Below are positions 6,840 through 15,411 of a stretch of 32,252 bases of DNA, piece by piece. The notes below the pieces were generated by a model, which was not told the DNA's origin, ran no database searches, and was given only the letters and a program-made list of their open reading frames with translations. A program made the position numbers and the translations under genes. Numbering within the stretch: position 1 is the first letter of the stretch; each line of letters starts with the position of its first letter. Source of the DNA: Mycobacterium sp. KBS0706 (lineage in GTDB: Bacteria; Pseudomonadota; Alphaproteobacteria; DSM-16000; Inquilinaceae); assembly GCF_005938675.2 (NCBI RefSeq), contig NZ_VCCH02000089.1:1-32252 (forward strand). The letters run 5' to 3'.

Positions 6840-8039
6840 TCAGGCCGCGGCGCCGGCCGGCCGCTGGTAGAGCACCGGCGTCGGCAGCGGCAGCAGCGCC
6901 TTGCCGCCCCGGTCCAGATAGGGGGCGATGCGCTCCATCATCCCCGGATATGAGGCGCTGGCCAGCAGCACCACGCCCGGCCCACCATCGTTCACCGTGT
7001 CGGGCGACCGGATCGGCAGGCCGAGGCCCTCGATCTCGAGGCCCCATTTCTTCGGGTTGCCGTCATAGATGGCGACGATCTCGGACTGCTCCAGCGAGGT
7101 CGAGCTGAGCAGGTTGGTGAAGTAGTTGCCGATGCCGTAGACCGCCATCGGCAGCCCTTGCCGGCGGACATCCGCCAGGACGGCGTCGAAGCGGGCGACA
7201 TAGTCGCGGTACCTGGTGCGGAAGTCGTGCGCCAGGGCGATGTCGACCGCCACGTCGTCCGTCGCCAGGGCGGCGCCGGTGTTGCGGCAGACGGCGCGCA
7301 GGATGCCCTTGTGCGAGGTCACCGTGCCGTCGAAGCCGTGCCGCCGCATGCCCCGCAGCAGCGAGGTCGCGGTGAAGTAGTTCGGATGCTCGTACATCCA
7401 GAACGGCGCGCCCTCCGCCATCACAATCCCGCAATCCGGAACCTCGAGGGCGACATGGCCGTTGGTGCGCACCACCTTCTGCAGGCCGGCGAGGAAGGTG
7501 TCGGGCTCGGTCACATGCTCCAGCACCAGGCGGGCGCTGACGAAGTCGAAGCTGTCTTCCGGGAAGGTGTCGGGGGTGAAGTATTCCAGCGTCGTGGTGA
7601 CGCCGAAGGCGCGCTCGGCCTCGGCCGCCGCGGCGGCGTTCGGGTCGCAGCCATGCACCGTCATGCCGACCGATTGCAGCCTGGCCAGGAACCGCCCGTC
7701 ATAGGAGCCGATCTCCAGCGCGTGGCCCGACATCGGCACGCCGGCGGCGACCAGGAACTCCATGAACTCCCGGTGGCGCTCATCCATCTCGGGGTCCGAG
7801 GCGAAGGTCGGGTAGGAGCCGTAATATTTGCTGTAGATCTCGTCCAGCGCCCCGCGGTCGGGCGGCAGCAGCTGCATCGCGGTGCCGCAGCCATGGCACA
7901 GGCCGACCGTCATCGGCACCGTGCGCCAGATGCTCTCGAACTCGGTCGGCCGGATCAGGTAGCTGTACTTCTCGATCTCGACCAGGACCTCCAATTCGGA
8001 GGCGCCGCAATGCGGGCAGCGGTCGATGTGCTTATTCAT
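6840..8039 (-). CDS. SAM-dependent C-methyltransferase (TcaB9/NovU-like)
   Basis: 399 residues. The N-terminus has a zinc-binding module with CPHCG (about 8-12) and CHGCG (about 48-52), as in the Methyltransf_13 domain. The class I SAM-binding core starts at HALEIGSYDGRFLARL, with an acidic-type loop GCDPN and the EHV motif SARLVLEHVTEPD. The C-terminal Methyltransf_14 half has GIGNYF and VAIYDGNPKKWGLEIEGLGL. This three-part layout is that of sugar C-methyltransferases acting on NDP-deoxyketosugars. No sugar-nucleotide genes lie nearby, so the substrate is unknown. The ATG at 8039 places the Cys motif at the start; the frame extends to 8384 but that stretch is not protein-like. Confidence 0.82.
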   Translation of the reverse strand: MNKHIDRCPHCGASELEVLVEIEKYSYLIRPTEFESIWRTVPMTVGLCHGCGTAMQLLPPDRGALDEIYSKYYGSYPTFASDPEMDERHREFMEFLVAAGVPMSGHALEIGSYDGRFLARLQSVGMTVHGCDPNAAAAAEAERAFGVTTTLEYFTPDTFPEDSFDFVSARLVLEHVTEPDTFLAGLQKVVRTNGHVALEVPDCGIVMAEGAPFWMYEHPNYFTATSLLRGMRRHGFDGTVTSHKGILRAVCRNTGAALATDDVAVDIALAHDFRTRYRDYVARFDAVLADVRRQGLPMAVYGIGNYFTNLLSSTSLEQSEIVAIYDGNPKKWGLEIEGLGLPIRSPDTVNDGGPGVVLLASASYPGMMERIAPYLDRGGKALLPLPTPVLYQRPAGAAA

Positions 8040-8205
8040 GACGGACAATTTCCCCCAACCCGGAATGAGTCCGACGACTGTGCCATAGGTCTCGGCGCAA
8101 AACAGGACTTGCCGCGCCGTGATGAATGCGGCAGCGCGAGAATATGGATGCGGCGCGCGGCGTTCCTGTCCAAAATCGCGCCGATCGGCGGCCCTGGTCG
8201 GTGAG

Positions 8206-9717
8206 ATGCTGAGCGGCAGTGACATCCTCGACGTGATCCGCGATCCGATCGTCCAGACCGGCGTGCTGGCCGTGATCGGCGCCGTGGTGACGCGTTTCGT
8301 GCTGCGCCACCACCCCACCCGGCGGCTGGTCGGGCAGCTTGCCTTCTTCGCGGCGCTGACCGCCCTGCTGCTGTACCACGACATCGTGCCCTACCAGGCG
8401 GGGCCGGAGACCGCGTCCAACCTGCAGCGCGTCTTCGTCGGCCTGGCCAAGGTGGTCTGGTGGACCAACGCGGCCTGGTCGCTGATCAGCATCGTCCGCG
8501 TCTTCCTGATCTTCGAGCGGCAGCCGCGCGAGGGGCGGCTGCTGCAGGACTTGGTGGTCGGCCTGATCTATGTCAGCGCGATCCTCTCGGTCGTCGCCTA
8601 TGTCTTCGACGCCCCGGTCGGGACGCTGATCGCCACCTCGGGCGTGTTCGCCATCATCCTCGGCCTGGCGATGCAGAGCACGCTGAGCGACGTGTTCTCC
8701 GGCATCGCCCTCAACCTCAGCCGGCCCTACGGCATCGGCGACTGGCTGGTGCTGGGCAACGGCATCGAGGGCCGGGTGGTGGAGACCAACTGGCGGGCGA
8801 CCCATCTGCTGAGCGGCGCCAACGACCTGATCATCGTGCCCAACAGCGACCTGGCGAAGGCGCGGCTGACCAATCTGAGCAGCCCCGAGCGCAGCCATGG
8901 CGTGACGCTGAAGGTTCGGTTCCTTCCGACCACGATGCCGTCGGCGATGGCGGAGGTGATGCGCTCGGTGCTGCTGAGCAGCGACGCCATCCTGTCCATC
9001 CCCGAGCCGGGCGTGCTGGTGACGGCGCTGGATGCGGATTCGGTCGAGCTGGAGCTGTCGTTCCGGGTGGCGGACCTGTCGGCGACCGGCAAGGCGAAGA
9101 GCGAGATCTACGACCTGATCTGGCGCCATGCCAAGGCGGGCGGGCTGTGCCTGGCGTCGTCGGCCGAGGCCACTGTCGCCGCCCCCGCGCCGGCGAAGGC
9201 CGAGGAGGCGCCCGATCATCGCCGCAGCACGCCGCTGCGCCTGCTCGACGCCATCGCCCTGTTCGACGCCCTGACCGAGGACGAGAAGGAAGCCCTGGCC
9301 GCGACCATGGCCCGCCGCAGCTTCCGCGCCAGCGACACCCTGGTCGAGCAGGGCACGGTGATGACGTCGCTGATGATCGTCCGCAACGGCGTCGCCACCG
9401 ATACCCGCTTGGACCAGGGCCGCGGGACGGAGCTGCGGCGCTTGGCGCCCGGCGACTTTTTTGGCGAAGGCGGGCTGCTGACCGGCGATGGCGAGCCCGG
9501 TACGATCCGGGCCCTGACGCCGGTCGTCGTCTACGAGATCACGCAGGAGGGGCTGGCCCCACTGCTGCGGGACCGCCCGGCGATCGCCGAGGAGCTCGGC
9601 ACCCTGCTGGCCCGGCGCACCGCCACCGAGCGGCATCGCCTGGAGCAGGGCCACGGCCACGCTGCCGCCTCGGCGCCCGGCCTGGCCGAACGGATCCGGC
9701 GCCTGTTCGAGCTGTGA
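8206..9717 (+). CDS. MscS-type mechanosensitive channel with cyclic-nucleotide-binding domain
   Basis: 503 residues. Four hydrophobic segments occupy about 10-165. The pore helix and MscS beta domain follow (GLAMQSTLSDVFSGIALNLS, about 153 on, then YGIGDWLVLGNGIEGRVVET and NDLIIVPNSDLAKARLTN). An Ala/Pro-rich linker leads to a C-terminal cNMP-binding domain (about 350-480) with GDFFGEGGLLTG and the phosphate-cassette-type arginine in TIRAL. Such fusions form inner-membrane channels gated or modulated by nucleotides. The ATG at 8206, preceded by GGTGAG, is chosen; the upstream 29 codons are not membrane-protein-like. The gene is divergent from the methyltransferase. Its stop codon abuts the dispersed repeat at 9717. 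Confidence 0.88.
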   Translation: MLSGSDILDVIRDPIVQTGVLAVIGAVVTRFVLRHHPTRRLVGQLAFFAALTALLLYHDIVPYQAGPETASNLQRVFVGLAKVVWWTNAAWSLISIVRVFLIFERQPREGRLLQDLVVGLIYVSAILSVVAYVFDAPVGTLIATSGVFAIILGLAMQSTLSDVFSGIALNLSRPYGIGDWLVLGNGIEGRVVETNWRATHLLSGANDLIIVPNSDLAKARLTNLSSPERSHGVTLKVRFLPTTMPSAMAEVMRSVLLSSDAILSIPEPGVLVTALDADSVELELSFRVADLSATGKAKSEIYDLIWRHAKAGGLCLASSAEATVAAPAPAKAEEAPDHRRSTPLRLLDAIALFDALTEDEKEALAATMARRSFRASDTLVEQGTVMTSLMIVRNGVATDTRLDQGRGTELRRLAPGDFFGEGGLLTGDGEPGTIRALTPVVVYEITQEGLAPLLRDRPAIAEELGTLLARRTATERHRLEQGHGHAAASAPGLAERIRRLFEL

Positions 9718-9830
9718 GAGACCGTTTGGAAACGCACTTGGTGCGTCCGTCTGACGGCCGGTTCTCCGCTTCCAGAGCTCACGGACCAACGTCCACGACG
9801 CGCCAATTCTCAAAGCGACCGCCAGCGCCC
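9717..9830. repeat. Dispersed repeat B, right-truncated copy
   Basis: It starts AGAGACCGTTTGGAAACGC at the last base of the MscS gene's TGA stop. It matches the copy at 18577-18721 through TGGTGCG-CCGTCTGACGGC, GCTCACGGACC and ACCGCCAGC. The left end also matches the inverted right end of the other copy (GCATTTCCAAGCGGTCTCT). The right terminal repeat is not found here. It lies between the MscS gene and the Septu-like operon. Confidence 0.7.
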
Positions 9831-9923
9831 AGCCGTCGGTTTCGGCGCGCCGGGGAGAGGAGATGTTTCCACGCGGCGCCGCCCCCTGCTAGGCTGGACC
9901 CATCACTTGGTCGGGACCGCCGC

Positions 9924-11180
9924 TTGTACGCGAAATCGCTGCACATCCGTGACTTCAAGTGCTTCGGGAAGACGGAGCTCGAGCTGCAGTATCCCGGCCG
10001 GACCGGCGACGGCGTGTCCGAGACCCCCAACGTCAACCTGATCTTGGGCGACAATGGTGGGGGCAAATCGTCGGTGCTGCGGGCGCTGGGGATCGCGGTA
10101 CTAGCCCCGGTACTCCATGAATCCGGCTTCGTCCCATATCGTCTCGTGCGCCGGCCCCGCCCGGGACAGGAGCCGGTCGGTCACGCCCTGCTCAAGATTG
10201 AGGCGATCCCGGAAAGGAGCGAGCGTCTGCCCAAAGCGCCGTCATCTAGGAATCCGGAGCTCCAGGCACGGATTGAACGGCGGAGCCAGGGAAGTCTCGA
10301 TCGGCTGAATTCGAAGTGGTCGTCGGGCTCGTCGATCAGGAGATTGTTCGAAGACGACCGCTCTCCCGCGTTCTTCATCGTTGGCTACGGCGCGACCCGC
10401 AGGGTCGAAACCAGCGAGTATTCCGAGAGCAGTGCCCGCAAGTTGAGGGGGCTGCGCTATCAGCGGATCGCCGGGCTGTTCGAGGATCACGTCGCGCTAC
10501 GCCCGCTCCAGGCCTGGTTGCCGAGACTTCAGGGTGCCGACCGCAGGAGAGCCGTGGCGCAGATCAACCGGGTGCTTCCCCGGAACGTGCGCTTCTCGGG
10601 AAGGCTGGATAAAGTCGAGGATCAATACCTCTTCAAGTTCGAGGGCGTGCCCACGCCGTTCTCGGCCTTGTCCGACGGCTACAAGGCCTTTATCGGATGG
10701 GTCGGCGACTTGGTCGGCCACCTGTGCGATGTCGCCTCCCCCGGCACGGCACTAGCGGATGTGCCCGGCATCGTCCTCCTCGACGAGGTCGACCTGCACC
10801 TTCACCCCGAATGGCAGCGCAACGTGGTGCCGGCATTGGCGAGCGGCTTTCCGAAGCTGCAATTTGTGTTCACCTCGCACAGCCCGCTGGTGGCGAGCAC
10901 CGTCCGGCGCGAGAACGTATTCGTCACCGACGTGGCCGAGGACGGCACCGCGACGCTCAAGCAGCTCGAGGAGCGGGTCTATGGCCGCAGCGCCGAGCAG
11001 CTGCTGCTCTCCTCGTATTTCGGCCTACAGACGACACGGCCGGAATCGTTCCAGGACAAAGCCCAGGAGTTGTTTGAGAAAGCCGCCGAAGGCGACTCGA
11101 ACGCGGCTCTGAGATATCTTGAGCGCCTGACGGATCCGACCATGCCCCCCAAAGCAGCCACGGGGCAGCGTCGCCGATGA
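9924..11180 (+). CDS. ptuA: Septu-type AAA ATPase (PtuA-like)
   Basis: 418 residues from a TTG start (GGGA 8 bases upstream). No ATG or GTG in frame precedes the conserved N-terminus YAKSLHIRDFKCFGKTELEL, typical of RecF/OLD-type SMC-like ATPases. Walker A is GDNGGGKS (Lys 48), an ABC-signature-like stretch is FSALSDGYKAFIGW, Walker B is GIVLLDEVDLHLHPEW (Asp 287, Glu 288), and the switch motif is FTSHSPL. The length fits PtuA. The HNH gene overlaps by four bases. In Septu, PtuA assembles with the PtuB nuclease and restrains or activates it on phage infection. No reverse transcriptase, as in PtuAB-containing retrons, is present. A generic RecF-like ATPase is the alternative. Confidence 0.78.
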   Translation: MYAKSLHIRDFKCFGKTELELQYPGRTGDGVSETPNVNLILGDNGGGKSSVLRALGIAVLAPVLHESGFVPYRLVRRPRPGQEPVGHALLKIEAIPERSERLPKAPSSRNPELQARIERRSQGSLDRLNSKWSSGSSIRRLFEDDRSPAFFIVGYGATRRVETSEYSESSARKLRGLRYQRIAGLFEDHVALRPLQAWLPRLQGADRRRAVAQINRVLPRNVRFSGRLDKVEDQYLFKFEGVPTPFSALSDGYKAFIGWVGDLVGHLCDVASPGTALADVPGIVLLDEVDLHLHPEWQRNVVPALASGFPKLQFVFTSHSPLVASTVRRENVFVTDVAEDGTATLKQLEERVYGRSAEQLLLSSYFGLQTTRPESFQDKAQELFEKAAEGDSNAALRYLERLTDPTMPPKAATGQRRR

Positions 11181-12064
11181 TCCGCTACGCGTTCGACCCG
11201 GCGACGGTCGAGACCGAGATCCGTGCGGCCGACGCAAAGTGGTTCGGGAAGGCGGAGAAGCGGACGCGCAAGCTGAACCAACTCGGCCGCTTCGAGGACG
11301 CATCGCCGATCTGGAGCAAGGCGAAGGCGGCCTTCATGCGGCTACAGATGAACAAGTGCGTATTCTGCGAGCGCCAGTTCGAGAACCCGGACTACGGCAA
11401 GATCGAATTCGACGTCGAGCATTTCAGGCCGAAATCGTCGGTGGTGGCCTGGCCGGACCCCATACGGCATCCGAAGCTGCGATACCGGTTCCCGACCGGC
11501 CAGCCGGAGGCGGCGGGCTATTTCTGGCTGGCCTACGACCTGCGGAACTACGCGGCCTCGTGCAAGGTGTGCAACACCACATTCAAGCTCAACTTCTTCC
11601 CGATCGCAGGCCCGCGCGGGGCCGCCGGATCGGCGGTTGCAGATCTGACCGGCGAGAAGCCGCTGCTATGCTATCCGATCGGCGATATCGACGACGATCC
11701 CGAGGAGTTGGTAACGTTCGTCGCCACCACGGCGGTGCCGGCCCGGCCGTCGGGCCACAAAAGGAAGCGCGGTCAGATCATCATCGACTTCTTCGGGCTT
11801 AACGAGCGGGAACAGTTGCATCGCGAGCGAGCGCGGATGATCGCACTGTTCGGCGCCGCGCTTCAGGCGAACTCCGACGGCAGGGCCTCCGCAAGGGACC
11901 GGCAGGTCATCGCCCGCATGGATTTGCCTGTGCTGCCGCATGCGGGATGCATCCGGGCCTTCAAGAGGCTGTGGGCGGAAGACCGCGCCAGGGCGGAGCG
12001 CGCCTACGATCTCTGCCGCGACTTCTCCACCGGCGACTCCGGAACGACGCCGCCGCAACTCTGA
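11177..12064 (+). CDS. ptuB: HNH endonuclease (PtuB-like)
   Basis: 295 residues. The ATG overlaps the ATPase stop (ATGA), indicating translational coupling. Zinc-binding CVFC (Cys 61, 64) and CKVC (Cys 129, 132) pairs surround the catalytic stretch FDVEHFRPKS (Glu 81, His 82), followed by YDLRNYAASC, CNTTFKLNFFP. This is the McrA/PtuB-type HNH layout, usually paired with an SMC-like ATPase. The role expected from the family is cutting DNA when phage infection releases control by the ATPase partner. It is somewhat longer than small PtuB proteins, with an added helical C-terminus from about 200 to 295. Confidence 0.8.
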   Translation: MIRYAFDPATVETEIRAADAKWFGKAEKRTRKLNQLGRFEDASPIWSKAKAAFMRLQMNKCVFCERQFENPDYGKIEFDVEHFRPKSSVVAWPDPIRHPKLRYRFPTGQPEAAGYFWLAYDLRNYAASCKVCNTTFKLNFFPIAGPRGAAGSAVADLTGEKPLLCYPIGDIDDDPEELVTFVATTAVPARPSGHKRKRGQIIIDFFGLNEREQLHRERARMIALFGAALQANSDGRASARDRQVIARMDLPVLPHAGCIRAFKRLWAEDRARAERAYDLCRDFSTGDSGTTPPQL

Positions 12065-12139
12065 GGACAGCGGCGGCAGGCCCCCGTGCCGAGCGGTGCG
12101 CTTCAGCCGTCCCCCTTCGTCCCGGACCTCACCCCGCCC

Positions 12140-15100
12140 TCACGGCACCGCCACTGACCCGCTCGAGACCACCGCCAGTTTCCAGCCGTCGACCTGGGTG
12201 CCGTCGACGTTGAGGTGGCCGACCAGGAACTTCAGACGCTCCGGGTCGTCGCCCTTGGCCGTGCAGAAGCGGTCCTGCAGGTAGAAGGGCGGCGTCGCCT
12301 GGTAGTACAGCGTGGCCTGCACCGACACCGGTCGGCTGCCCGCCGGCAGGTCGGCGAGCGGCACCGCATAGACCAGGCTGTCGCCGCCGCCGGTGACGTA
12401 GTCGGGGTCGTCGTCGACGCCGGTCGGGCCGGCCTCCTTGGCCAGTTCCTCACCCGCGCCCAGGGCCTTGGCGATCTCCGTGCGCTCGGCCAGCGGCAGG
12501 GTGCCCTGCGGCAGGATGCGGTTGTCCTTCACCGTGTTGCAGATCGACAGGAAGCTGGTGGTCAGCTCGCCCTGCGGCGTCGTGCCCGGCCCGCACATGT
12601 CAGCCGTGGCATTCGGCGGCGGGGTCGACACCAGCTCCTGATAGATCTGGGCCTGGTTCTGGCCGGTGATGCGCTGGAAATGTGGCTGATGCAGCCGCGC
12701 CAGCGGCTGAATCCGGGACTTGCAGTCGTCGGTCCACCAGTATTCGCCGTCGAGCGGCGCACCCGACTGGTCGACCAGCGCGCCCGCCGCATTGGTGCGG
12801 CCGGAGGCCCAGAGCGTGTTGCCCTGCTGGTCCAGCACCTGAAACTCGACGAAGGCGCGGCGGAAGCCGACGCCGGAGGGCAGCTTGTGGCCGGTCTCGC
12901 TGCGCACGGACACGGTGGCCGTCAGCGTGCCGCCGGCGGTCGAGACGCCGCTCACGCTCACCGCCGCGGTCTGGTGGCTGGCCAGGTCGAGCATCGCCTG
13001 CTCGGTCCGCACCAGCGGGTCGACGCCCTTGGTCAGCATCGGGTCCGAAGTGGGGATGCCGAGCACGTCGGGGAATTGCTGCGCGATCTTGATCAGGAAC
13101 ACGTTGAGCCCGACCAGGGTGTGGGCGGCGAAGCCGTCGCGCACCGGCAGGTCGATGTCCTCCGGCCCGAGATTGTTCTCCGCCTCCGGGAAGTTGCTGT
13201 ACTCCTGGATGCTGGCGATCTTGCTGCGCATCGGCTTGCCGTCCGCCGTCTTCGACGGCATGTGGCAGTCCTGGCAGGACTGGGCCAGGCTGCCGGCCCC
13301 GTGTGGCAGCGGACCGTCTGGCGTGGAGCCGGTGCGATAGGCGCTGAAGGCCCATTCCGGATAGGTCGTCTGCTCGTAGACATGGGCGATGGACTTGCCG
13401 TCCTGCCGCACCGGCAGATGCACCGTGTGGCAGGTGCCGCAGACCTCGGAGCTCTTGATCGTCGTGTTGTGCTCCGGCGTGATGCCGAGCGCGTTCTGCA
13501 TCGGCTTCACCTTCGGCGTCTCGAACGGGCCGATCAGCTTGTCGGGCGCGCCGACCAGGAAGCTGCCGGTGAAGGTGCGGGCGAAGCCGGTGTTGTGCGG
13601 GTTCAGGAACTCCTGCCGCTCGGCGATGCAGGCGTTCTGCGGGGCGTCGGCGACGCCGGCGGCGGCAGGGCCCAGGGCCATGCGGTGGCAGGAGGTGCAG
13701 GAGATGCCGTCGCGGGCGAGTGCGCCGTATTTCGCGTCTGTGTCGGCGACCGGCCAGGGCACCGCATTCACCATGTCGCGGGTGAAGTCGAGGCATTTGC
13801 CGGCGTCAGGGAAGGTGTCGATGTGAAACTGGCGCTGGCCCTGGATGCCGTGGCAGCCGAGGCAGGAATCCTCGACGATCTGCTTCGAATCCGGATGGAA
13901 GGTCTGGGTCTCACTGGCCAGCTGAGCGAAGAAGAACGGGTCGCGCCCGGCCAGCCCCATCGGCGAGCTGCGCCAGGTGGCATAGGGCGACAGGTTGATC
14001 AGATTGTCGCCATGCGGGTTCGGCACCGTCATGTCGAATTGCAGCCCGGTGCTGCCGGCGTCGTGACAGCCCAGGCACTGGGTCGAGGAGACGAACTGGT
14101 CCGCCGGGCGCGGGCCGCCGGCGGCGACCCAGGTGTTGTCATAGCTCGCCGACGGCATCATCGGCACCGTGTCCCAGGTCGGCATCTGCAGCAGATAGGC
14201 GCGCAGCGCCTGGTCGACCGCCTTGTCGGCCTGGTACAGCGGCTCGCCCAGCCGGGTCACATCGTCCGGCGGCAGCGTCACGGCGCGGTGATGGTCCGGC
14301 GGCGTCGGCGGCGAGGACCAGGACTGGCTGAGATAGACCAGCGGCCGCCCGGGCTCGCCCTCGATGTTGCGCGGCGAGGCGAAGGTCAGGTTGTCCTTGG
14401 CCGAGGCGTGGCAGTTCATGCAGTACTGGGCGAAGCCCATGCTGGGCAGGCCGTTGTTCGGGCTCGGCGGCAAGTCGGGCGACCAGCCGCCATTCGGCCC
14501 GAAGCCGTACCAGCCCCAGAACCAGCCGTCATGCGAGGCCTTGCTGTCGCGGATCATCACCGCGGCGCCGGAGGTCGGATACAGCTTCACCGGATCGACA
14601 TCGGCGCAGGCGGCGGCCGGATACGGGAACATCTCCTTGACCATGATTGCCCCATCCGGCACCGGGGGCGGCGGGTTGGTCCCGGCGGTCTCGCCGGAGC
14701 GATGCTGGACCAGCCAGTCGGCCATGTCGGGCGAGTACCAGATCACCACCGGGGTGTGGGTGCCGAAGCCCTTGCCCTGCCAGGCACCGTCCACCAGGGT
14801 CGCGGTGAAGGGGCCGGCGTCGCGGACATGCTTGTCGCGGCGCCAGCCGGAGGCGGTGTCGCGATGGCAGTAATTGCCGAAGAACTGGTTGAGCTTGGCC
14901 TCGTACTGGTCGAGCGGCAGGACCGACGGGTCGCGCACGGCGGCGATTAGGCTCTGGCACAGCGCCGGGTCGGTCGGCAGCAGCGGCTGGGCCTGCTCGG
15001 CGGTGCAGCGGGCCGGGTCGGCCCAGCCCGGGCCGGCGGACAGCAGGAGACCGGCGGCGACGAGAAGGCCGGCCCAGCCCCGGCGCCCGGCCCCATGCCG

Positions 15101-15145
15101 CCGCACTTTCGGGCCGCGATCGGCTGTGTCCATGTCTTCCTGCAT
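12140..15145 (-). CDS. Secreted multihaem cytochrome c with P460-like N-terminal part
   Basis: About 1001 residues. A signal peptide (RRGWAGLLVAAGLLLSAGPGWA, cleavage near 42) directs it to the periplasm. Six CXXCH haem sites are visible: 242-246, 357-361, 428-432, 483-487, 569-573 and 624-628. Residues 60-260 resemble cytochrome P460 (PDGAIMVKEMFP, GWFWGWYGFG, then CMNCHASAKDNLTF). The C-terminal 330 residues have no haem motif and contain a beta-rich part (about 720-800). An ATG at 15145 with GGGGGG upstream is chosen over a TTG at 15181. No dehydrogenase or quinol partner is adjacent. Periplasmic electron transfer or redox catalysis is inferred; the substrate is unknown. Confidence 0.82.
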   Translation of the reverse strand: MQEDMDTADRGPKVRRHGAGRRGWAGLLVAAGLLLSAGPGWADPARCTAEQAQPLLPTDPALCQSLIAAVRDPSVLPLDQYEAKLNQFFGNYCHRDTASGWRRDKHVRDAGPFTATLVDGAWQGKGFGTHTPVVIWYSPDMADWLVQHRSGETAGTNPPPPVPDGAIMVKEMFPYPAAACADVDPVKLYPTSGAAVMIRDSKASHDGWFWGWYGFGPNGGWSPDLPPSPNNGLPSMGFAQYCMNCHASAKDNLTFASPRNIEGEPGRPLVYLSQSWSSPPTPPDHHRAVTLPPDDVTRLGEPLYQADKAVDQALRAYLLQMPTWDTVPMMPSASYDNTWVAAGGPRPADQFVSSTQCLGCHDAGSTGLQFDMTVPNPHGDNLINLSPYATWRSSPMGLAGRDPFFFAQLASETQTFHPDSKQIVEDSCLGCHGIQGQRQFHIDTFPDAGKCLDFTRDMVNAVPWPVADTDAKYGALARDGISCTSCHRMALGPAAAGVADAPQNACIAERQEFLNPHNTGFARTFTGSFLVGAPDKLIGPFETPKVKPMQNALGITPEHNTTIKSSEVCGTCHTVHLPVRQDGKSIAHVYEQTTYPEWAFSAYRTGSTPDGPLPHGAGSLAQSCQDCHMPSKTADGKPMRSKIASIQEYSNFPEAENNLGPEDIDLPVRDGFAAHTLVGLNVFLIKIAQQFPDVLGIPTSDPMLTKGVDPLVRTEQAMLDLASHQTAAVSVSGVSTAGGTLTATVSVRSETGHKLPSGVGFRRAFVEFQVLDQQGNTLWASGRTNAAGALVDQSGAPLDGEYWWTDDCKSRIQPLARLHQPHFQRITGQNQAQIYQELVSTPPPNATADMCGPGTTPQGELTTSFLSICNTVKDNRILPQGTLPLAERTEIAKALGAGEELAKEAGPTGVDDDPDYVTGGGDSLVYAVPLADLPAGSRPVSVQATLYYQATPPFYLQDRFCTAKGDDPERLKFLVGHLNVDGTQVDGWKLAVVSSGSVAVP

Positions 15146-15411
15146 GACGCCCCCCGGCGGCTTTGCCAATCGTTCAACCAAATCAAATCACGGCACGGAT
15201 CGATGGCCGAATACTCGGATACTCGAAAGACTTGAAGCCTAGCATCCGATCGCATCGATATCTATTTGCTTAATTTGTGAACAATTTTCTTCGAATGTAT
15301 CGTAAACAGCCCATGCAGCTGCGGAGTAATCTCGGCGCCTGATGAATTTCGAGGAGCAGAGCAAGGTCGCTCTGGCCCTGCCGCCGAAGGCCTGATCCGC
15401 CGGCGGACGCG
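15146..15411. promoter_or_regulatory. Spacer upstream of the cytochrome gene
   Basis: 266 bases with no convincing gene. It includes two tandem ATACTCG units (about 15211-15225) 65-80 bases upstream of the cytochrome start, a possible binding site, and an AT-rich block around 15250-15310. No T-run hairpin is evident for the gene ending at 15412. Confidence 0.3.

Noticed and set aside
8460..9923. Extension of the PtuA-like frame upstream through the MscS gene
   Set aside because: The upstream codons are out-of-frame MscS sequence and repeat B; the conserved ATPase N-terminus begins at the TTG at 9924.
9924..12064. Retron with PtuAB effectors
   Set aside because: No reverse transcriptase gene or msr/msd-like structure is visible on either side.
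12215..14950. 911-codon plus-strand frame opposite the multihaem cytochrome
   Set aside because: The minus-strand gene has a signal peptide and six CXXCH motifs; the plus-strand frame is a GC-driven shadow.
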